A DNA stretch of 38,341 nucleotides, taken from assembly GCA_946413655.1 (NCBI GenBank), contig CAMKLO010000004.1, positions 1 to 38,341 on the forward strand, written 5' to 3'. Numbering within the stretch: the first letter of the stretch is position 1; each line of letters starts with the position of its first letter. A model generated the notes under the pieces. It saw nothing but the letters and a program-made list of their open reading frames with translations, searched no databases and was not told the DNA's origin. Below are positions 25,560 to 33,760 of the stretch, piece by piece. The position numbers were made by a program, and so were the translations under genes. This DNA is from an uncultured Fibrobacter sp. (GTDB lineage Bacteria > Fibrobacterota > Fibrobacteria > Fibrobacterales > Fibrobacteraceae).

Positions 25560-26039
25560 ATGAAACATATAAGAGACTTCTTTGGTTACCTTCTGGGCGG
25601 CATTCTCTTTGTGATGCTTATCCCGACAATCATGTGGCTTGCGTCCGGTATGCCCGCGCTTTGGCCAATCGATACGTGGCGCTGTGTCGTGGCGCCTGTC
25701 GTGATGTTTGTTGGCCTTGTGCTGAGCGTATGGACTATCGTTTATATGCGCAGTCGCGGCAAGGGGAATCCGATGGATGCTTTTGGCCACGAAGTAGCCC
25801 CGCGTACAAAACACCTAATGGTTGAAGGCCCGTACAAGATAAACCGCAATCCGATGCTGACGGGTACGTTAATTTACCTCGCGGGCGCTGTCGTATGGCT
25901 GTGGACTTGGCAAGCCGTCGTCGTGCTCGTGGCTTTCTTCGCCATCATGATGGTGCAGGTGCAGAGCGAAGAAAAACGCCTCCGTCGCGATTTCGGCGAA
26001 GAATACGAAGAGTATTGCAAACACTCGCGGCGGTTTTAG
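25560..26039 (+). CDS. Isoprenylcysteine carboxyl methyltransferase/PEMT-like membrane methyltransferase
   Basis: The 159-residue product has four to five membrane helices and a C-terminal motif set typical of the ICMT/PEMT family: VEGPYKINRNPMLTGTLIYLAG (the GPY-x-RNPM SAM-binding region) and EEKRLRRDFGEEYEEYCKHSRR. Members methylate lipids, isoprenoids or small molecules using S-adenosylmethionine; the substrate is unknown. AGGAGG is 6 nt before the ATG at 25560, which is why the longer reading from 25500 is rejected. It ends 9 bp from the convergent RDD gene. Confidence 0.88.
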   Translation: MKHIRDFFGYLLGGILFVMLIPTIMWLASGMPALWPIDTWRCVVAPVVMFVGLVLSVWTIVYMRSRGKGNPMDAFGHEVAPRTKHLMVEGPYKINRNPMLTGTLIYLAGAVVWLWTWQAVVVLVAFFAIMMVQVQSEEKRLRRDFGEEYEEYCKHSRRF

Positions 26040-26048
26040 AAATTATAA

Positions 26049-27848
26049 TCAGTGGGCAATGTGCCACAAGAATATGCGCCAACCGTTGACCGTGTTGGCT
26101 CTTTGTTTTTCGCTTGCTCCGTTGTAAATGTAGCCGAAATCGTTCCCGGCAAAATGCCTTAGGAACGTTGCAAGAACATCCACGACTTGCTTTGGAGTGT
26201 ATTGCTTCACGTTTTTGCTTGCAGGGGGATATTCAAGTGTGATGAGAGGCACCGCGAGTTCCCTTCGGTCGTCCATCAGGCAAATCATGGCTGCGGCGGA
26301 GGATTTTCCCAATTTCTCAAGACTTTCATAGGCGCGTTTTGCAGTTGAATCAATCAGCATGTCTTCAATGATTGCTTTGACTTCTGTGAAATGCTGTGCG
26401 ATTTTGCAAACGGAACTGTATTGCTTGTTTTCGATGATATCTTTTTGCTTGGCTATTTCACTTATAATTTTGGCCTTGTTCTCCTCAGTTTCTAATAAAA
26501 TAGATTTTGCATTGCTGCCCGTAAATGCATACTTGTTTGTATCGGAGGCACTTTCGTTTATGGGTGCAATGATTCTTTGATTGTTGTATTTGAATAAGCT
26601 AGAATCATAGCAGTGAATCCCGGTTTCTTGCCCAGCGCAGATTGTTTTTCTGATGACGATTTCTTTTGCTGAGATATCCCCTTTATAAACGGAGTCAATG
26701 ACGAAGTTTATTTCGATGCGTTCTGTTGCTTTCTGCTTGATTTCGTTGATTTTATTCGTATCGACGTGAAGCACGCCCGAAACAATATGCTGGGACCTAG
26801 CGACAGCTCTCCACAAGAATTCGTACTCCTCGTCAACTTTAGGCTTTTCTTGGGTTTGTTTGCCGACTAAGTCAGCGAAGGGGATGACCTTTTTCCAATT
26901 CTCGATGGAATCGTTGAATTTATTCGAAAAGTAATTGCTTGCAATGCCGATGTCGTAACCATAAATAATGGTGATTGAAAGAGTTTCGCCATCTTCAAAT
27001 TTAAAACCTGAATCGAAAATGACTTTTGCAATTTTTATAGCTAATAAAGTATCGTTTTCATTTTTGTTAATCTTGGTGGCGGTGACTTCTATGAGCTTGA
27101 CTTGGGTTGTCTCTCCATTTAAATTTGTGGTCGTTGTCTTGTTACGGTACATTGATATGCTTGAAATTGGCAATTCGTGGCTAGCAACACTAATAATCTT
27201 TTGCATGTCCGTGACATATATGAGCTTATTTGAAACAGTAGCACTGCCTACGATGGTTACAATTAAAATTAGGATTGGCAATGCGATGCCCACATAAAGA
27301 AATACTTTTTGGTTGGCAATGTTGATGTTTCCTTCGCTTTTTACGGAGACGACGAATGTCTTTGCAATCATGTCGTGCAATGACTGTAAGGATTTGTTGT
27401 TGACTATGATAAAGTAAGTTTCAAGAACTGGAATGGAAAATAGGATTGTACCGAGAATGAGGCTTGGGTAAAGGTCCGCAGAATCAGAAACCGGCAAACC
27501 GTTTAGCAAAATATAAGCGGCAAAAGGGATGGTTCTCAAGAAACTTTTCTGAACAGAAATTGCTTCGGAACTTTTGCCGACCACGCGGATTTTGAGCAAC
27601 TTTTTAGCGACTGTCTGTCCGTTTAAAATCTTGCTGTTGCCAATTCCGAAGTAAAATAAGACTACGATGAAGCCTACGATTTTTCCGAGATCTCCAAGTT
27701 CAATGAAAAAATCTCCGAATAACAAACCGAGCAGTTTACCGAATAAAACGATGATTAAGGAATCTATTAAAAACGCGAAAAATCTTCTCTTTCTTGTCGC
27801 GAGATTTATTGTTGTTACTTCGTCTGGCGTTGCTACAATCTCATCCAT
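26049..27848 (-). CDS. RDD family membrane protein with large C-terminal domain
   Basis: The 599-residue product opens with an RDD domain (about 15-170): ATRKRRFFAFLIDSLIIV supplies the Arg and Asp, and NGQTVAKKLLKIRVVG is the conserved loop. A further helix at about 182-203 precedes about 390 residues of soluble domain that I do not recognise. Its end (ATFLRHFAGNDFGYIYNGASE, NGWRIFLWH) has a helical, HEAT-like look reminiscent of domains found in large planctomycete-type proteins. An AAGGG site precedes the ATG. RDD proteins are often transporters or ion-related; the function here is unknown. It is convergent with the methyltransferase and divergent from the flavoprotein. Confidence 0.85.
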   Translation of the reverse strand: MDEIVATPDEVTTINLATRKRRFFAFLIDSLIIVLFGKLLGLLFGDFFIELGDLGKIVGFIVVLFYFGIGNSKILNGQTVAKKLLKIRVVGKSSEAISVQKSFLRTIPFAAYILLNGLPVSDSADLYPSLILGTILFSIPVLETYFIIVNNKSLQSLHDMIAKTFVVSVKSEGNINIANQKVFLYVGIALPILILIVTIVGSATVSNKLIYVTDMQKIISVASHELPISSISMYRNKTTTTNLNGETTQVKLIEVTATKINKNENDTLLAIKIAKVIFDSGFKFEDGETLSITIIYGYDIGIASNYFSNKFNDSIENWKKVIPFADLVGKQTQEKPKVDEEYEFLWRAVARSQHIVSGVLHVDTNKINEIKQKATERIEINFVIDSVYKGDISAKEIVIRKTICAGQETGIHCYDSSLFKYNNQRIIAPINESASDTNKYAFTGSNAKSILLETEENKAKIISEIAKQKDIIENKQYSSVCKIAQHFTEVKAIIEDMLIDSTAKRAYESLEKLGKSSAAAMICLMDDRRELAVPLITLEYPPASKNVKQYTPKQVVDVLATFLRHFAGNDFGYIYNGASEKQRANTVNGWRIFLWHIAH

Positions 27849-27990
27849 TTTTTTACCCTTAATTGGCTATAATTAAATTTTGTTTCAAAATATACAATCA
27901 TTTTGTTGTAAAAAATGCCTCCGTTCATTTTGATTACTTCGGTAGTTCTGTAAATTACAGAATAACATCAAGACGAATAGACACAACGTC

Positions 27991-28011
27991 ATGGCGGACT
28001 AGATCCGCCAT
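27991..28011. repeat. Palindromic repeat GTCATGGCGGA-type
   Basis: ATGGCGGA (27991-27998) and TCCGCCAT (28004-28011) form a perfect 8-bp stem with a 5-nt loop, preceded by GTC and followed by CTAGATCAAG. This resembles the widespread GTCATGxCGGACTTGATCCGxCATCT family of intergenic palindromes. It lies in the 259-bp divergent gap 27849-28107, where no gene is seen. Confidence 0.55.
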
Positions 28012-28107
28012 CTAGATCAAGTTTCTTACAACTGCTATTTCTACAGAAATCTCTGTCTCATTTGTATTTAGTAAATTATGATGAGACTATATTGTTATGG
28101 GTGTCAC

Positions 28108-28641
28108 ATGAACATTCTGATTCTTTCGGGTAGCCCGCGCAAGGGCGGCAATACGGATTTGCTGGTGGAAGCGTTCGTCAAAGGCGCTTCGCCAAAACAC
28201 CAAGTTGAAGTCGTTTCCGTTCACGATTACAAAATCAATCCTTGCATCGGGTGCAATTCATGCTTTGCCCGCGAAGACCATGCATGTTGCCAGAAAGACG
28301 ACATGCAAATCGTCTATGAGAAAATATCGAAAGTCGAAATGCTCGTCATCGCGTCGCCGGTGTATTTTTACGGCTTGAGTGCACAGCTGAAAGCGGTCAT
28401 CGACCGATTCCACAATCCGATTCGCGATACATTTCACATCCACAAGATGGCTTTGCTCTTGGTCGGTGCTGCCTCGCTCCCGGAACTGTTCGACAGCATC
28501 GTTGCGCAGTATGAACTTTGCCTCAAGTTCTTCAAGCTGCAAGATATGGGCCGTGTGCTCGTGCGTGGTGCAAAGGACAAAGGCGACGTTAAGAACGGTG
28601 ATTCGCTAAAGCAAGCTTTTGAATTAGGACAAAGTATCTAA
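28108..28641 (+). CDS. NAD(P)H-dependent FMN reductase/flavodoxin-family protein
   Basis: The 177-residue product starts with ILILSGSPRKGGNTDLLVEAF, the FMN-phosphate loop of NADPH-dependent FMN reductases, and continues with INPCIGCNSCF, VIASPVYFYGLSAQLKAVIDR and a typical alpha/beta end. The CxxC pair fits the iron-sulfur flavoprotein or multimeric flavodoxin subgroup. It probably reduces a quinone, nitro-compound or flavin in the cytoplasm. I chose the ATG at 28108 because family proteins begin right at this beta strand; the ATG pair at 28078 would add ten unconserved residues. No strong Shine-Dalgarno site is present. Confidence 0.9.
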   Translation: MNILILSGSPRKGGNTDLLVEAFVKGASPKHQVEVVSVHDYKINPCIGCNSCFAREDHACCQKDDMQIVYEKISKVEMLVIASPVYFYGLSAQLKAVIDRFHNPIRDTFHIHKMALLLVGAASLPELFDSIVAQYELCLKFFKLQDMGRVLVRGAKDKGDVKNGDSLKQAFELGQSI

Positions 28642-28659
28642 AAATAGAAACGCCTATTA

Positions 28660-29712
28660 TCAGCGGCTGTAATTCACTTTTTCAAGTGCAACCGGTGTGT
28701 TGTTTTCGAGCACCCATTTCACCGCTAATTCAGTCAGCTGATAGAGCATTTCCTTGCTGCTCGTGCTACTTATTGTTTCCGCGAGAGCGCTGGCCTTTTC
28801 CGCAGTTTCTCCGTCGGCTGTCTTGAAATACGCTGGCAGCGAGGCCACCATTTTCCTGTAGTCTTCGTCCCAGTTGACTCCGCCGTTATCGAGGATTTCG
28901 TTCGTGATACGCCCTATGGCGCGTATGACTTCGCCCTGCACCGTATCCGCATGGCCGCTGCCGGGGACAAGGAGCTCCCAAAGCTCGTCAAACTGTTTTT
29001 GCCATGTCGAACTTTTCACGGTTATCGGCTTTTTCTCGTTGTGGAGCTCTCGCCTTGGCTCTGGTGTCACATCGAAAATCTTGTACAGTTCGTCAAGGGC
29101 GTCGCTGAACTCTTCTACACGGTCACGTGCAAATTTCGAACGGTAGAATTCAAAGCTCTCGCCGATTTTCGTGACAAAGCTTTTGGTCTTGTCGGAAGTC
29201 TTTGCGCCTGCCGCAAGCAGAGATTTGGCTATGTGTACCATGCTTACGATGTTCGCGTTGTTGCATGAGCGGAGTGATTCGTCAAGGGCAGTGAATTTAT
29301 CCCAACCGCCGCAAGACTCGGGATCCGCTCCGCACGCGAGGAGATTCTCCACGGCCTGTGCCTTGTGATTGCGTGCGTTGGCAAAGAGCGCATTTCCGGT
29401 ACGTGCATCGGCTGCAAAGTTGATATCGGCACCATGCTCGATGAGGCATTTCAGTAGATTGATGTCGCCCGCAAGTTTCGCCGTTGGCGTTTCTCCCCAG
29501 CCACAATCTGCATTCAAATCGATGCCATTCTCGGCAAGGAATGTGACATGCTCCTCAGTTAGACCTTTGAACGAAAACGCATTTTCTGTCGTTCTGCTGC
29601 GTGCTGTGGCGGATACCTCGCACTTCTCGAATACCGCCCTGAATTTGTCCATATCGCCGCTGTCGATAATTTCCTGAAAATCTTCTGGGAGCGTCTTGCG
29701 TTTCTTTGCCAT
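28660..29712 (-). CDS. Ankyrin repeat protein
   Basis: The 350-residue product contains several ankyrin-like units between about 50 and 175: LTEEHVTFLAENGIDLNADCGWGETP, NLLKCLIEHGADINF, NALFANARNHKAQAVENLLACGADPES and a degenerate unit ending SLLAAGAKTS. The remaining C-terminal half is helical and charged, with no recognised domain. There is no signal peptide, so it is cytoplasmic and likely binds another protein. AAGGAT precedes the ATG. It converges on the flavoprotein gene with an 18-bp gap and is divergent from the GNAT gene. The partner is unknown. Confidence 0.88.
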   Translation of the reverse strand: MAKKRKTLPEDFQEIIDSGDMDKFRAVFEKCEVSATARSRTTENAFSFKGLTEEHVTFLAENGIDLNADCGWGETPTAKLAGDINLLKCLIEHGADINFAADARTGNALFANARNHKAQAVENLLACGADPESCGGWDKFTALDESLRSCNNANIVSMVHIAKSLLAAGAKTSDKTKSFVTKIGESFEFYRSKFARDRVEEFSDALDELYKIFDVTPEPRRELHNEKKPITVKSSTWQKQFDELWELLVPGSGHADTVQGEVIRAIGRITNEILDNGGVNWDEDYRKMVASLPAYFKTADGETAEKASALAETISSTSSKEMLYQLTELAVKWVLENNTPVALEKVNYSR

Positions 29713-29847
29713 GCCATTTATCCTTAATCTATATAATTGTTAGTAATGGGCACTTTGACATTTTGCCCCCGGTAAATGTATTTCAATTTTAATAAATTTT
29801 GGAAAATAGAAATTTAAAGGGAAACCGTTTAAATAGATATTCGTCAC

Positions 29848-30297
29848 ATGAAAATCGAAATTGCGACAATTGAAGATGTCCCGGAACTGATGGAATTGCA
29901 CGACAAGGCGTTCTTCGCCATTGCTGCGGAAGTGAATTGGCTCGATGCACCCGGCTTGAAAGAATCGCTAGAGCAGGCTCTTGAAGATTTCCCGAAATAC
30001 ATGACGCTTAAAAAGCTCTCTGACGAAGGGAAGATTATTGGCTCGGTCCGTGGCCGAGTTGAAGATGGTGCACTGTATATCGGTCGCCTGATGGTGCTGC
30101 CGGAATGCCAGGGCAGGGGATACGGGAAAATCCTGTTTCGCGAAATCCAAAAGCGGCTGCCTCACAATCGCGTGTGGCTGTTCACCTGCGGCGAAGTCCA
30201 GCGCACGGTTTCGTTCTACGAGCGCGAAGGCTTCCGCACTTTCCATACGGAACACTTCGAAAATAAACACACGTGGATTTCAATGGAGAAGAAGTAA
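29848..30297 (+). CDS. GNAT family N-acetyltransferase
   Basis: The 149-residue product has the GNAT fold markers: IATIEDVPELMELHDKAF at the N-terminus, IGSVRGRVEDGALYIGRLMVLPE, then ECQGRGYGKILFREIQKRL (the acetyl-CoA pyrophosphate loop QxxGxG/A), and a C-terminal FYEREGFRTF motif. It transfers an acetyl group from acetyl-CoA to an amine; the substrate is unknown. The stop TAA is immediately followed by the ATG of the SDR gene, so the two are translationally coupled and may act on one metabolite. Confidence 0.92.
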   Translation: MKIEIATIEDVPELMELHDKAFFAIAAEVNWLDAPGLKESLEQALEDFPKYMTLKKLSDEGKIIGSVRGRVEDGALYIGRLMVLPECQGRGYGKILFREIQKRLPHNRVWLFTCGEVQRTVSFYEREGFRTFHTEHFENKHTWISMEKK

Positions 30298-31110
30298 ATG
30301 CTCGATTACGGCTTGAAAGATAAAGTGGCCCTGATTACGGGGATGAACAATCCGCAGGGGATTGGTGCGACGACAGCGTTTGCTTTTGCACGCGAAGGCG
30401 CAAAGCTTGTCTTGGTCTACAAGAAAATTCCGAGAGCGTTTGACAAGAACAAGACTGATAAAAATGGGGCGGATAGGTATTTTGCTGCGAACGCAGGTGG
30501 CACGGAAATAGTAGAAAATAAACTCAAAGAAATGGATGCCGATTACCTTGTCTTGGAAAACGATATTTCTAACGAGGAGGATGTTCGTAAAATTTATGCG
30601 GCAGCCATTGAACGGTTTGGGAAAATTGACATTTTGGTGAACAATGCCGCCGATGGCGATATGGATGGTATCGATACTATAGAGAAAATTACCCAGAAAG
30701 TAATTGATGATACCTTTGTGGTCAATGTTCGCGGAAGCGTCTTGATGACAAGAGAATTTGTGAACCATCGCAAAGATTACGGCCGGATTATTAATATCTC
30801 TACTGATGCGGCTCAAGTTTTCGCAGGCCAAATCACCTACGGTGCGAGCAAGGCGACATTGGAAGCGCTTACCCGCAGTATTGCGCTTGAAGTCGCAAAG
30901 TACGGAATCACGGTGAACTGCGTGGCTCCCGGTCCGACACAAACAGGATGGATTGACGAAGAATTGGAAAAGTCGGTCGTCCCCTTAATCCCCATGGGAA
31001 AACTGATCCAGCCCGAAGACATCGCCGAAACCATATTGTTCCTCGCGAGCGAACAGGCAAGATTGCTCACGGGCCAAGTCATAAAAGTCTCCGGCGGACA
31101 CGCTCTGTGA
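30298..31110 (+). CDS. Short-chain dehydrogenase/reductase
   Basis: The 270-residue product is a classical SDR: KVALITGMNNPQGIGATTAF (cofactor loop, TGxxxxxGIG variant), DILVNNAADGD (NNA motif), NISTDAAQVFAGQITYGASK (Ser, Tyr-x-x-x-Lys catalytic residues) and NCVAPGPTQTGWID. The insertion of NNPQ in the glycine-rich loop resembles subgroups related to enoyl-ACP-reductase or 3-oxoacyl-ACP-reductase-like proteins; the substrate is not known. Its first codon abuts the GNAT stop. A 42-bp stretch at 33044-33085 resembles its first codons, marking a broken paralogue nearby. Confidence 0.93.
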   Translation: MLDYGLKDKVALITGMNNPQGIGATTAFAFAREGAKLVLVYKKIPRAFDKNKTDKNGADRYFAANAGGTEIVENKLKEMDADYLVLENDISNEEDVRKIYAAAIERFGKIDILVNNAADGDMDGIDTIEKITQKVIDDTFVVNVRGSVLMTREFVNHRKDYGRIINISTDAAQVFAGQITYGASKATLEALTRSIALEVAKYGITVNCVAPGPTQTGWIDEELEKSVVPLIPMGKLIQPEDIAETILFLASEQARLLTGQVIKVSGGHAL

Positions 31111-31142
31111 AATTTTTAGATTTCCGAAGAGGAAAATAGTTT

Positions 31143-31646
31143 ATGAAAATGTTGTTGTGCATTATTTTCTTTCTTTTGGTTTCTTGTTCGACGGAAAAGG
31201 CTGAACAGGAATTGAATTCTATTGAAAAGGAATATCTAGAGAAACGAAAAACTTTTAGCGCTGCGTATTGTTTTGTATATGGCTCATCAGTAAGAAAGAT
31301 TGCCCGAAATGTCCAGTATGAATGCTGCACGACGAAAAATTTATTTAGGGAAAGTCATACGAAAAGACTGTTTGTTGTCGCTGATTCAAGTGCGTATAAG
31401 AGTGCCTTTAGTTTGTCTTTTCCGTTGGAAGAAGATACGAATTCTGTAAAAGCTTTATATTTGTATTCAAGGCCTAATCTGCTTGTAGATTGCTTTAATC
31501 GTGATTCGCTGTATCTTGGGTCAATTACTGTAAATGACCGCTGTCAGGCTTCGAATTCAAATGGTCGAATGGATAAAAGAATGTTGGAGGAACTGAAACC
31601 CGTTGTTCCTGAATGGTATGCATCGTACGAAAAACAGTGTAAGTAA
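31143..31646 (+). CDS. Small predicted lipoprotein, unknown function
   Basis: The 167-residue product has a lipoprotein signal with lipobox LLVSC (Cys about 15), then a charged helical stretch (EKAEQELNSIEKEYLEKRKTF) and a domain containing five further cysteines (YECCTTK, VDCFN, DRCQ, KQCK). GAGG precedes the ATG by 10 nt. It is 10 bp before the next gene, so the two form an operon. The A+T-rich codon use differs from the housekeeping genes. No family is recognised; extracytoplasmic disulfides are possible. Confidence 0.82.
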   Translation: MKMLLCIIFFLLVSCSTEKAEQELNSIEKEYLEKRKTFSAAYCFVYGSSVRKIARNVQYECCTTKNLFRESHTKRLFVVADSSAYKSAFSLSFPLEEDTNSVKALYLYSRPNLLVDCFNRDSLYLGSITVNDRCQASNSNGRMDKRMLEELKPVVPEWYASYEKQCK

Positions 31647-31656
31647 AGGTTGTTGA

Positions 31657-33036
31657 ATGAAACGGTTGGTGATTTTGATTGCTTTGATTGCTGGCGTGGC
31701 GGTGGCTCACGTCCAACGGTCCGATGCAGTCTATATTGATGGTAAACGTTGCTCGCTTACCTCATATCCGCTTAATACGTATTTATCAAATCATTTCTCC
31801 GAATGGCCTTTCCGCCCGACATTCCATGGACCTGGAGATGGCGGTGGTTATTGGGGCTTTTGGGGCATTCGCGATTCGCTGTTGTATTTGGATAGTTTAA
31901 CAATCAATACTTGGGGGCGTTCTTCAATTGTTATTGGGCATGGCGATCGCAATCATTTTTCTGTTCGAATTCCGTTGCAAGAAATTGTAAGGGATGGTTC
32001 AAGTAAAAAGTCGCGGCCTTCACTCAAGAATGATGAACCTTTATATGCATATTTTGTTAACGACACGCTTGAAGTTTCCTGCCTTAAAGATTCCTACATG
32101 TTTTATGTAGAAAATGGTCGGGCTCATCTTTTGCAACATATATCTGATGATATGGAGAATAGTGGCTTGAACCTGTTGCTTAATTCAAAGAATAAAAAGC
32201 CTAAGCGAGTTTGGAGAAAAACACGACGGGAAACGCAAATCCTGCCATATAGTGAAAAAACGTCTTTGCTTGCAACCTATTACTATATGTTGGATAATCT
32301 CCGTAAGAAACAGGATAATAGCGACAAGCAAAAGTATATCGTTGAACCGCGTAAAGATCCGAATTTTAAGCGTTTCGAAGATTTCTTTGAAATCAATGCG
32401 GTTGATTATGATTATTTGGAAAGTGATATGACCTATACTTTTTTCGTGACTCCTAAAGGGAAATCTCCGTTTCGTGAGATTGTCTTTGAGTTTGTAATGG
32501 ACGGACAAACACATAAGTTCAAGGACTTGCCGGTTGATGCCGTTGAGTTATTTGAAAAAAGTTATGCGGCTATTTGTGAAAACCGATTGTTTGAAAAATG
32601 GCTGCAAGAAAAGAAGTCGAAGATGAATTATAGCGACATTAATTTTAAACGAGAGGAAAAAGTATCTGTTGGGTTTCAGCTGTTTTCCATGGAAGAAGTT
32701 TGGAAAAGTACTAAAATGTCTGGAAGTTATGTGGGTACTCTGACGTTTAATGGCGTTATGCTTGCCCAGTATATTTTTTTGTTGAGCGACAATGGCGATA
32801 TTATGATTTTGGTGGCGAACCCTCCAGAAGGGGAAAAACTTTTGAATGTTGCTGATGGTACGGATGAAAAAAAGATCTTCATGAAGCGGTACCATGAACC
32901 TGTTGTTGGAAAAAATCAACCTGCTGGCCCCTTATTTGGCGATTACGTAATCATCCGCCATGACGGTAAAATAGAATACGGTCCCAAGAGCGAACTATTG
33001 CGTTATTGGCAATCGCGATGGAGAAATCTAGAATAG
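31657..33036 (+). CDS. Secreted protein of unknown function
   Basis: The 459-residue product has a signal peptide (LVILIALIAGVAVA, cut near 17) followed by HVQRSDAVYIDGKRC and a region rich in aromatic residues and glycine (FHGPGDGGGYWGFWGIRD). The middle part is basic and low in recognised motifs, and the end (GPLFGDYVIIRHDGKIEYGP) looks like a beta-domain. It is the second gene of an operon with a lipoprotein, AAAGG preceding the ATG. Codon use is A+T-rich as in its partner. I do not recognise the family. It could be an envelope-associated pair with the lipoprotein. Confidence 0.8.
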   Translation: MKRLVILIALIAGVAVAHVQRSDAVYIDGKRCSLTSYPLNTYLSNHFSEWPFRPTFHGPGDGGGYWGFWGIRDSLLYLDSLTINTWGRSSIVIGHGDRNHFSVRIPLQEIVRDGSSKKSRPSLKNDEPLYAYFVNDTLEVSCLKDSYMFYVENGRAHLLQHISDDMENSGLNLLLNSKNKKPKRVWRKTRRETQILPYSEKTSLLATYYYMLDNLRKKQDNSDKQKYIVEPRKDPNFKRFEDFFEINAVDYDYLESDMTYTFFVTPKGKSPFREIVFEFVMDGQTHKFKDLPVDAVELFEKSYAAICENRLFEKWLQEKKSKMNYSDINFKREEKVSVGFQLFSMEEVWKSTKMSGSYVGTLTFNGVMLAQYIFLLSDNGDIMILVANPPEGEKLLNVADGTDEKKIFMKRYHEPVVGKNQPAGPLFGDYVIIRHDGKIEYGPKSELLRYWQSRWRNLE

Positions 33037-33043
33037 CCTAAAG

Positions 33044-33085
33044 CTCAATTACTGCTTAAAAGATAAAGTAGCCCTGATTACAGGC
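33044..33085 (+). pseudogene. Orphan 5' fragment of an SDR gene
   Basis: The reading LNYCLKDKVALITG matches residues 2-15 of the SDR at 30298 (LDYGLKDKVALITG). By hand count 36 of 42 bases agree, and four of the six differences are synonymous, so this derives from a diverged paralogue and not from a fresh copy. The start codon is absent (AAG) and the similarity ends after about ENAGF. The rest of the gene is gone. Confidence 0.7.
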
Positions 33086-33167
33086 GAGAATGCAGGTTTT
33101 ACGCTGAAAAAGCAATCAGCTTACCGCAGCGTTTCAGTAGCTATACGGTAAGCTGTGCTTCATTCTC
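33086..33167. repeat. Long imperfect inverted repeat
   Basis: CAGCTTACCG (33117-33126) pairs perfectly with CGGTAAGCTG (33146-33155) around a 19-nt loop. After a 2-nt bulge AAGCA (33110-33114) pairs with TGCTT (33156-33160), and further out GAGAATG (33086-33092) pairs with CATTCTC (33161-33167). No T tract follows on either strand. It begins where the SDR fragment ends. A separate 15-nt palindrome TGGCGAT-A-ATCGCCA follows at 33176-33190, just beyond the stop of the next gene. Confidence 0.7.
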
Positions 33168-33196
33168 ATCAAAGCTGGCGATAATCGCCAATGCTT

Positions 33197-33589
33197 TTAC
33201 CCTTTTTTAGCCCAACCGGCAAATGAAATGAAGAAGTCGTTGAAATCGAAGTCATTCGCGTCTTCTACGCCAATTGCCATCGTAATACCTACGGTATCGC
33301 CCTCCTTGTTAAAAATCATACTTGCATGATGCTGCTCAAAAATCGGCTCCGAGGGGTCACCTTCTTCGACCGTAACAACGACTGACATATCCTGAGATGA
33401 GATAATGGCATTTCCGTGTCCAAGGTACTGAAGATCTACATCATGGTCTGTTTTTTCAATTTTCTGCAATACTGTTCCGCCCGACTTGATCTCGACACTA
33501 CCATTGAAATAGCATTGAGATGTTACGCTCCATGTAACGAACCATCCTTCAGGGAATATTTTAAACGGAATTTCAATTGATCTTGACAT
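33197..33589 (-). CDS. Small leaderless protein with LecB-like calcium/sugar-binding C-terminus
   Basis: The 130-residue protein has no signal peptide. Its end reads GVEDANDFDFND (E109, D113, D115, N117, D118), reproducing the spacing of the calcium ligands of Pseudomonas LecB (E95, D99, D101, N103, D104). After a beta-strand and a Trp the chain ends in Gly130, like LecB, where the carboxylate of the terminal Gly114 completes the calcium site of the partner subunit. Here the terminal Gly is 12 residues from the last Asp instead of 10. YFNGSVEIK near residue 30 could supply the Asn ligand. A fucose/mannose-type lectin is therefore inferred; other calcium-loop families such as DUF4114 share part of the pattern. 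AGGAGG precedes the ATG. Neighbours are inverted repeats and a broken gene, suggesting a recently acquired region. Confidence 0.5.
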   Translation of the reverse strand: MSRSIEIPFKIFPEGWFVTWSVTSQCYFNGSVEIKSGGTVLQKIEKTDHDVDLQYLGHGNAIISSQDMSVVVTVEEGDPSEPIFEQHHASMIFNKEGDTVGITMAIGVEDANDFDFNDFFISFAGWAKKG

Positions 33590-33760
33590 AGTATAAAGCC
33601 TCCTATTGAGATGTTTTTGTTTCTGTTATTTTGTTTTACAACGAGTGTGAGGAGGTTTTTTACCCCTTCCTTTTATTAAATTCACGAGGGATTATTTTTA
33701 CTCATGATTATTTTATAAATAATTTTTTACGTCATTTCCGAGTCGTTTTTTGAAATTTTT

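Noticed and set aside
27991..28011. Terminator
   Set aside because: The perfect stem has no T tract on either strand and lies between divergent genes, so it is better read as an intergenic palindromic repeat.
33197..33589. Antitoxin or immunity protein
   Set aside because: No toxin partner is adjacent on its strand, and the C-terminal calcium-ligand pattern fits a lectin-like protein better.
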